A stretch of DNA of 50,139 bases from Chara braunii (lineage: Eukaryota; Streptophyta; Charophyceae; Charales; Characeae), in NCBI GenBank assembly GCA_003427395.1, contig BFEA01000041.1:2003811-2053949 (forward strand). Reading direction: 5' to 3'. Of this stretch, positions 43,073 through 50,139 are shown piece by piece. Every line of letters starts with the position of its first letter. Position 1 is the stretch's first letter. Under the pieces are notes generated by a model that did not search any database, was not told the origin of the DNA, and saw only the letters and a list, made by a program, of their open reading frames with translations. The position numbers and the translations under genes were made by a program.

Positions 43073-46000
43073 ATCACTTATAAAAACAATCAATCGTTAC
43101 TCAAACAATATTAAAGCACTAAAACGTTGTTATGGATAATGACGTTTTTTCTATTTGGACCCATCCTCTCCAACGGCTAAACATAGGTCTCACAATAGAT
43201 CAATAATAGTGAGGCAATAGTATATACGTGTGTTCGAAATTATTAATACATCACAAAAAAGTGTAGATTATGGTCCTCTGTTATCCTCAAAGCATTGCAG
43301 TACCGGCATGTGATAAAACATACAGTCTGTGATGAATACATATTTGCGAAAAGTGTTTTCTTAACTCTATCGGTGTCAGTTCTTACACGCAATACAAGTG
43401 CATATCACATCATATGGGGGGGGACTCAACACATTCAATGCACATTGCAACCTCCGTAGCACCGTGTTCGCGTTCGGATGGGAACCCGAACATAGTCACC
43501 CGAACACGAACTAGCGCCAAAAACTCTCAAAACGATAACATAAAACAAAAAAGTCTCTGAAAACTATGAAAAAATATATGTTATGTAAAACAACGATACT
43601 AGTAAGATTTGTCTTGAAGTCATGTCAAAACTCGTAGTCAGATGTAAGTTAAAAATTAAAAACTAATTTTTAAATTTTTATTTTTTACGAAAAAAATATA
43701 TTTGCCCGAACACGTTGGCGAGCTATTCATACAAACGTGGAGGGATGAAAACACATTTGTCGTGCTACTCTAATTGGAACGAACAAAAGGTATAAAAAAA
43801 CCCAAGTGAGATATGACGTTGCAAACCCCAATACTCTTCTATGTAGATCAACACACGCATGCATTAATATCAATCAGTAACCACCTCATCAGACGTCCAC
43901 CATCATTCCATCATATCTCTATCACAAATTCATCATAATGCTATCACAATTTTATCACTATTTTAACATGATCTTCAATATGAAGTCATGTGATGAATTG
44001 TTGATAAACATAGTATCAACAGATTATCAACAATTTACCAACACAGACTTCAACAATTGAACTGTTGATCAACATAATATAACAGATTATCAACATTTGT
44101 TCAACACAAAGTTCAACTGTTTAACCTGTCACTTCATGTGGACTATATAACTGACAAACATTGGTTTTCGTTACTTCCTATTGAGTATGAAGAATATGTC
44201 AGGATAAACAGTTGATAAACAATTTTTAAATAGTTTAAAATGGGGGAGACTCAAAAAAAAAAAAAACCGATAATTTTTATGTTGTAGCTACTTAGCAGTA
44301 ATGCCCTTGACTATGAAACATTCTTTATAATAAATTTGATTGAGCGGTTCATTCAATGGGGAGTCAAACCAAGAGCGTGGAAACTACGTTCTGTCTAAAC
44401 TTTATAATTGCATTATAATTTTTTTTTTTTTTTTTAAATCCAACAACAAATATTTAGGCGGACCTACGAACCCTGCTTATGGGTTGTATCATTCTGACAT
44501 TTAGGCGAGTTGGAATAAAACTGCTTACCTTACTCTCAAAATTGTAGATTCGGTAAGTGTCACATCAATCGTGGTTGTTGATAATTCCAGTAATTCATTT
44601 GCAAATTGTGAGGCCATGATCATTACCCTTTGGGTGGTCATGACTATTATGACTGATATTAAAAAAAATTTGATGTTCATTTTATTTCTCCCAAGTATTA
44701 CAATCAACTTCGCCATTGACAACTTCGTTGGTAGGGTGAATCTTTTATTAGTTTCGGTTGGAATGGTAGAAGGACAAAGTGGGTAGGGTCCTTATCATCA
44801 CTATGCGTCGTTTATTGGTCAACTGTTATATGACAACGGAATCCATATCCACTGATTTTTCCTCCTCATCCGTCATAGACTTCGTTCGTATGAAGCATCA
44901 ACAAAACTTTATTTATTTTCTTCTGTCCCTTTCAATAGAGAGGCCCCTTTGGAGCCCCCCAAAGTTCACCCCATTGCCACCCCTCTTGTTTGTTTTTTCC
45001 TTTTTTTCTCCATGTCCAATTTTTCTGCTTCCTTCTTCGATTTAGCGGCTCCTGTTGTCGAACGCTTTGTTTCATTCATACCTTCGTTTTTTGCTGAATT
45101 ATATTATTTACCCTTTCTTTCGTGGGTTTTCCCTTTCTCATTTATATCGTTTCGACCACCTCAATAGGATTGGGCTCAACCTTTTGGCTATTTTCTTTGT
45201 TCTGTGATTTGTTGTTGCGGGTAAAGAAAACTCAAAATTCATTAATGAGAGTCAATTTTTATATTAGGACAAAATATGAAAATGAGGATTCCCTTGACTT
45301 TGTCGTGGGCTAAGCAAACGGGTTCACTTCCTTCAGTGAACATTCATACTCCATTTTCAAATGATAGAATCATAGAAGGTTCGACGGGCAAGACACCATG
45401 GAGTTTATGCGGATCTTACTTCAAAGCAATAATCCTCTCGATTAGGGATGCTTGATACTAGACGAGGTCGAATCGAGACCCGTGCTGCCAGTTCAAGGTC
45501 AGATATGAAGTTGCCTAGTTAAGGGTCTTCGTTTTTCTGTTCCGTATGGTAAACTTTCGCCACGCTACCAAACGTATTTTCAATAGTCGCTTGTAAAGTT
45601 AACATCGACTGCAAGGGAACACAAGAACATCTAATCTAGCATATCTACAAACCTACGTCTTTTAAGATTCTCATTTTTGCAAGTGTCATCCAAGGAAAAA
45701 ACTAAACGTGGTATTCATCTCATCGAGGGTTATTTGATTATTCTTCTTATGAAGCATCCGTTGGATAATCTGAGTGATGCATGGGACAAAGGAAAGTGTT
45801 TTTTTACCTTCACTTCAATAACACCCTCGTTTCACCGAATCAATGATAAAACCTATATCATACCGAGCGTTTTTGTATACCCTAACCAACTTATTTTTCA
45901 AACTTTTTGAGAGGGTTGTTGTTTTTTGTTAATGAACATAATCGTTACTGAAGGTTTCTACAACGAACAAATGTTAATTTCAAAAAATTGTTCATTGACG

Positions 46001-46900
46001 TTAAATCAAACAATATCGTCAATTATTTTAGCAACCTATGCATTTAAGCCCGTTAGAAAATTTTCGTCTTTAAAATAAGCTTTGAGTAAAAAAATAATCT
46101 TTCATTTTCCCTCTGCTATGTGAACATGCGTTTGACCAGTTTGAGCGAGTTGGTTTCCCTCTATCTCCAAAGCGATGCTAGAAATTAGTTAGTTTTTACC
46201 TTGATACTTTGATGAATTAATCCTTCATCACAGTGGACTTATTCATGAGTGTCAATTTGAGGATTCCAGTTGAGAAAGTTGTATCTGCCAACTATTACGT
46301 CTCCAATTCGCTATTAGTCCCCAACATGGGGAAGTACCTTTGTTAAACTTGCACGCCTTCGTTAATAAAATTATTATCGGTCAACACATCATAGTGTACC
46401 TTTTACGTGAGCAAATGGGTATTCGAGCGATGGGTTCTTCTTAGGAGCTGCCCGACCTTAAAAGAGGTCGTGAGTGAGTGATGCTGAATAAATCATGACA
46501 TTCCATCCCGAACCACCATAGACAAGCTATGACGGGTGAGCGACTTTACTGCCACCTTGAAAATAACCAAAAGTCACTGTGCGCTCGGGAGAGCCGCTGA
46601 GAGTTGTGTGGCGTGCGCTAAGCAACACGTGGCCGACCTTACCTTCCCCCTCTACTCACCACTTTTTCGACTAAGCTATAAACGTGATTGATGTTAGATA
46701 CGTCCAGAGCACATACCACACTGCAACCAGATACATTCGAAAAAGCGTTGGTATTAGGCTTGTACTCCACTGCCGACTCCTCAAATAATTCCTTTTCTTA
46801 GCTTAAGAACGACGCACTTACCGTAATAATTTGTGGGGCTCCATTTGCGGTGTTGGGCGCGCCTATTGACAAAACTCCTGCCACCCTGTGAGAACTTGTC
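43073..46900. other. Long AT-rich gene-free stretch
   Basis: I find no supportable gene in these 3.8 kb. 43870-44240 contains many near-palindromic variants of TGTTGAT..ATCAACA. Poly-A and poly-T runs occur at 44250 and 44422. Short frames such as 44571-44786, 44779-45045, 45122-45313 and 45677-45910 lack recognisable domains and any chained coding pattern. A hidden multi-exon gene cannot be excluded by eye. Confidence 0.45.
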
Positions 46901-47036
46901 GGGATGGCATGGTCCACTGACAAAAAACTGGACCTTTCCAAGGCCTAGTAACGGATCTACCGAAGAGGCTGTGTGACAACGGGAATCTGCCATGTACTCA
47001 ATGCAACTGACAGAAAGAAAAAAAAAAAAAAAGCAG

Positions 47037-47080
47037 GCGGTGTATTTTCCCATGTTACAGCGGATGATTCATTCCCTTCC
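47037..47080. repeat. Dispersed hairpin repeat, copy at 47.0 kb
   Basis: TGTATTTTCCCATGTTACAG and CGGATGATTCATTCCC parallel TGTATATTTCCATGTTCTAG and GCGGATGCATTCG at 25026, so this is another diverged copy of the microsatellite-linked family. Confidence 0.5.
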
Positions 47081-47477
47081 TACCTCGAACCTGACAATGC
47101 ACTTCGATGCCAATGGAGGCGTTGGGATGCCTGGAGAACACCTTCAGGGGTGGACCCCACTGGGCGGCGGTCGGAAACTGGTATTGGCCACAAAAAACGG
47201 CCGACCGTGGTTGGAAAAAACTTGATGCGTTTTGAAGGGACCCCACCGCAGACCGATAGTTCGGCACTAGGAAAGGCATGGCGTACCCGAATAGGAAACC
47301 GTCGAAGGTTGTTTCCCGAAAAGGCAAGTCGAGCGGGTGCTGTGGACCATGGCCTGGTACCCCACTGCTCTTGGGAATACCGTGCGACACCACGGGAAAG
47401 TACGAAGGTCCGCCACGGCCTCTGGGTACACAAAACGGTCCACGGCGAGGGTGCATGGTCCACGCCATGAAGCCCGC

Positions 47478-47694
47478 GTCTGGAAACTGATGGACATCCC
47501 CCCCCCCCCTGCTCAACTGGCCGCCTCCGTGGAAAGGGTCTGGAAACTGGTCGGTGTCAAATTTCCAGACCGCGGACCATGTAGAAACGCCCCGTCACCA
47601 TTTCCACAACCTCTTTCCAAGCGCAGTGGGGTCTGGAATTCCTTTCCGGGCCGGCTTTCCACACCGGTTTCCAGACCGAGTGGGGTCTGGAAAA
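47478..47694. repeat. Cluster of GTCTGGAAA motifs in both orientations
   Basis: GTCTGGAA(A) occurs at 47478, 47538, 47631 and 47685, and its complement TTTCCAGAC at 47562 and 47668. CAGTGGGG or GAGTGGGG precedes several copies. 47668-47694 forms a perfect stem, TTTCCAGACC / GGTCTGGAAA. Such clusters resemble subterminal transposase-binding repeats, but no transposon ends were identified. Confidence 0.55.
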
Positions 47695-47856
47695 CACCCC
47701 GGCGCCCAAACTTTTCCAGGCCGCTGGCCAGTGGGGTCCACACCTCACTCTTGGCTGGACCATCTGCAGGAAGCCCTGGCCTTAGAAAATTCTTGGCCAG
47801 CGATAGCAGAGGAACGCCGCCAACACAGGAGAACTTCAGTTTTCATTCTCAGAAAT

Positions 47857-48013
47857 AAGGGCCAGATCCCACTGGCAAAGAGGATTGGAATGAGTGTCTG
47901 AATCTGGATGTCTTTGTTGCGAGGTGCAGAAAACTGTGATGGATCTGCTTTTCTGCATCTCTGCGTGGAACACGTCCAGATTACAATCGTCCTTGCCAGT
48001 GGGATCTGGCCCT
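47857..48013. mobile_element. Small inverted-repeat element (~157 bp)
   Basis: Outer arms AGGGCCAGATCCCACTGGCA are perfect inverted repeats at each end, and similarity continues inward with indels through ATCTGGA and GATGCAGAAAA-like sequence. There is no coding capacity. It looks like a foldback MITE. Confidence 0.65.
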
Positions 48014-48096
48014 AAGTGGCTAACTTCCCGATAGTGAAGAAATGTGGAAACCGCAGCGGAGCCCACCATTCTCTGAGGAATTGCTCGATGAATAGG

Positions 48097-48277
48097 CAGT
48101 GGCGCACAACCCTTAGGGCATACTCACACTAGGCCCCCTCAAAATCGCAAAATCCCAAAATGAGCGGCCAGATCTAGGTAGTCCTTCCTTTATGAGGACT
48201 CGATCTGGCCGCTCATTTTGCGATTTTGAGAGTTTGAGGGCCTAGCTCACGCATGCTCTTGGCATAGCGCCACCCCC
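48097..48277. mobile_element. Hairpin MITE, hAT-like ends (~180 bp)
   Basis: The two halves are inverted copies: outer ends share GTGGCGC, then CTAGGCCC, CAAAATCGCAAAAT and an 18-base perfect arm AAAATGAGCGGCCAGATC (48157-48174, complement at 48202-48219), around a loop of about 27 bases. The left end CAGTGGCGC is of the hAT type. An 8-bp target duplication is not evident, so the assignment is tentative. Confidence 0.7.
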
Positions 48278-48433
48278 CATCAAAACGGAAGAAAAAAAGC
48301 GTAAGAGTGCCGAGTTGAGCGCGTTCCCAACAGAAGAAAGTGACAAGCCGCCTCTTATAAACAGTCTCCCTCCCTATAAATAAAAAAAGAAACAGTGGTC
48401 CTCGCTCCCCTGCTCAACGAATGTGCAAAATGA

Positions 48434-48477
48434 AAACGAGTCTTCCGCTAGAACGTGGAAAGATACACCGCCCACCA
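48434..48477. repeat. Dispersed hairpin repeat, copy at 48.4 kb
   Basis: AGTCTTCCGCTAGAACGTGG followed by AAAGATACACC is the best-preserved plus-strand copy of the family core; the copy at 12000 differs by only a few bases. Confidence 0.6.
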
Positions 48478-48599
48478 TTTGATTTTCTTTTTCTTTTTCT
48501 TTGGTATCCGGTCGTTATTATTAGTTATTAGTTATTATTATTTCCTTCGGGGACACTGTTTTTATTTATGAGGCTCCCGCGGACGGTGGATCGCTCAAG

Positions 48600-49330
48600 T
48601 GCACTAACAGTTGAACGGCCGCCGGCGCCCGTTGGTTGTCTCTCTTTTCTATTTTTATTTTTTATTTTTTAGTTTTTCTGTTTGGGACCGCTGCTGGCCC
48701 CAGGAGGCAACAGTATTTCCCCGCTGCTGCTGGGCACGACGAGACAGAGGCGGGGGGGGAGAGGGGGTTGACAGCGGGGGGTGGGGGCATGGAACCGTGG
48801 AAGCATGGGAACGGGAGCGGGCGGTACCACCATAGCCGATTTTAGGGATGCAGTGGGCAAGTGGCGCCGGTTACATTTCCCGTTTCCGAGTAAATCGGCA
48901 GCGCTGGCGCCGAGCCGTCGCCGTCGGTGGGTGCGCGGGGGGATCTGCTTTCTCCGCCGGGTCGTTGGTGCGTTGTAATAACACCACCACCTCAAGTGAG
49001 GCTGGCAGGCAGAGGGAGAGGGAGGGGGAGGAAAGGGAGGGATGACATTGCATGGCCTGGCCGGGTTGGCCACGTGGAAATCGGTTTTTCTCGGGTTTGC
49101 CGGGGGCAGTGAGTGAATCCGTAGCGCGGGGCGCGCAAGAGAGAGGAGAACGCGGCGGCAAGCAAAAAGATCACTGCTGACGGCGCCTCCCAAATCGAGA
49201 TCGTACTGTAGCACCCCGCGCATTCCAGTGCCTCCCCCTGCGCAGACGCCCCAACCCTGAACCCCCTCCCACCCCCCCCTTCCTCCCCACCCCGGCCCCT
49301 CCTCCCCCCCCACTACAGGGGGCATAACCC
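48600..49330. other. GC-rich low-complexity segment
   Basis: The composition shifts sharply to G/C, with G runs on the plus strand before 49100 and C runs after 49250, plus many CpGs. A long minus-strand frame (49478-48669) reads Pro/Arg/Gly-rich low-complexity text with no domain, and overlapping frames are open on the other strand, which is typical of GC-rich non-coding DNA. It could be a promoter or 5' untranslated region of a gene beyond the window, but nothing shows this. Confidence 0.4.
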
Positions 49331-49436
49331 CACGGATACGGACGAGTGATGAACAATCCCGCACACGCGCGAAAGCAGACGGACTCACACGTACTCGCGG
49401 CGATCGAGCACAACACACGCACGCACACGCAGTGTC

Positions 49437-49441
<5 letters not shown>

Positions 49442-49484
<43 letters not shown>

Positions 49485-49493
49485 AGAGAGAGA
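49442..49493. repeat. (CA)n(GA)n microsatellite
   Basis: About 20 CA units followed by 6 GA units. Confidence 0.96.
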
Positions 49494-50103
49494 TACGTGA
49501 TCTGGTCTGCGTGTGTTCGCAGCAGAGGTATTACTGCGGTGATCTCATGTGCCTCTGTCGTCAGAATCAGGGTGGCCCCGTGTGTGAGGAGCAGCAAAGC
49601 AGGGAGTGCCTGAAGTGAGGAACAGGAGGACGATGAAGGGATCCGGTCTAATAGTTTAATCAGATCTGACCTGACGTCGACATTGATCTCATCTCCATCG
49701 AGCAGTGTCTGAGTTGTTGGTTGTCGTTGCCGTCACTCTCTTCGAGAGAGTGGCTGCATTGTCCCGTTGTCGTTTCCTGACACGTCCGTGCTGAGATTGG
49801 CACACTGTAGCTGCTGCGTCGCACGTCGAAAGACTTTTTTCACGCACCGCTGCTGCCTGCGTACCTCACAGCTGCGGGTGTGCCTTTTCTGCGTATCTCC
49901 GCTCCCTTTCACTTGTCTGCCTCCGCTGCATTCACCACTGAGTGCCTTCATGACCTGTGCTCATTCTCTACGTCTGCGCTTTTCTCGCACTGAGTTTCAC
50001 ACGTCTTCCTTTTGTCCGACATAGTCTGGCCTTCCGCGCATTCACGACGCTGTCCTACGTACGCGCAGAGCCCCCGCTCCATCACCGCAACCTGCTCCAG
50101 CTG

Positions 50104-50105
<2 letters not shown>
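49494..50105. other. Gene-free end segment
   Basis: This is pyrimidine-rich on the plus strand with several overlapping short frames (for example 49767-50024) without recognisable features. The inverted repeat CACTCTCT-TCG-AGAGAGTG lies at 49734-49752. No gene is supportable. Confidence 0.4.

Positions 50106-50139
<34 letters not shown>
50106..50139. repeat. (GA)n microsatellite at window end
   Basis: About 17 GA units, truncated by the window edge. Confidence 0.97.

Noticed and set aside
43458-43730. Possible MITE with CGTGTTCGGG ends
   Set aside because: Only about 10 bases match between the ends and the internal CGAACACG copies are in mixed orientation; too weak to call.
46973-47516. Open frames of 127-165 codons on both strands
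   Set aside because: Several overlapping frames are open at once because the local sequence is GC-rich and repetitive; none shows a family motif.
48669-49478. 269-codon minus-strand open frame
   Set aside because: Low-complexity Pro/Arg/Gly/Cys text starting inside a CA repeat; frames on the other strand are equally open and no domain is visible.

Overview
The window reads as repeat-rich intergenic DNA from a large nuclear genome of a plant or streptophyte alga. Four things point there: a primer-binding site matching the 3' end of plant tRNA-Asp over 20 bases, a Ty3/gypsy chromovirus with a chromodomain, U-rich introns with canonical GT..AG sites, and a decayed 18S rRNA fragment carrying the streptophyte-like stretch CCGATTGAATGGTCC. 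A charophyte such as Chara would fit, but the sequence alone cannot prove a species. I found no intact host protein gene; nearly all recognisable coding sequence belongs to broken retrotransposons.

Layout. 1-1772 and 12610-14374 are direct copies of a ~1.77 kb repeat. Between them, on the minus strand, lies an Athila/Tat-like LTR element: LTR end at 7649, tRNA-Asp primer site at 7627-7646, an unknown upstream reading frame, then gag (5039-4215) with an RG-rich tail. At 9.7-10.8 kb is an array of about 14 short hairpins whose stem arms change together from unit to unit. 14373-23598 is a nearly complete chromovirus (5' LTR, initiator-Met primer site, leader intron, gag, protease-RT-RNase H-integrase-chromodomain, polypurine tract, 3' LTR). 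It is inactivated by five single-base stop codons and a frameshift in the integrase zinc finger.

23.6-26.9 kb is microsatellite-dense and contains a small hairpin-bearing repeat family and a ~220-base 18S rRNA relic on the minus strand. 26.9-36.2 kb is a large inverted structure: two diverged LTR-like arms facing each other around a 6.1 kb core. The core holds a broken RNase H-integrase region, a 145-base intron, and then a gag with coiled coil and CCHC knuckle, so gag lies downstream of pol. 36.2-41.7 kb holds more microsatellites, an array of the hairpin-bearing composite repeat, and three minus-strand copies of an exon-like module (a fourth is at 24.4 kb). 41.8-48.3 kb contains three foldback or MITE-like elements and long gene-free AT-rich DNA. 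The last 1.5 kb is GC-rich and low in complexity, without a supportable gene.

The retroelement parts make sense as replication cassettes: LTR promoter, tRNA primer site, gag capsid, pol enzymes, polypurine tract. All copies here look defective. The non-retroelement signals most worth a second look are the covarying hairpin array, the recurring palindromic LTR module and the microsatellite-linked hairpin family.
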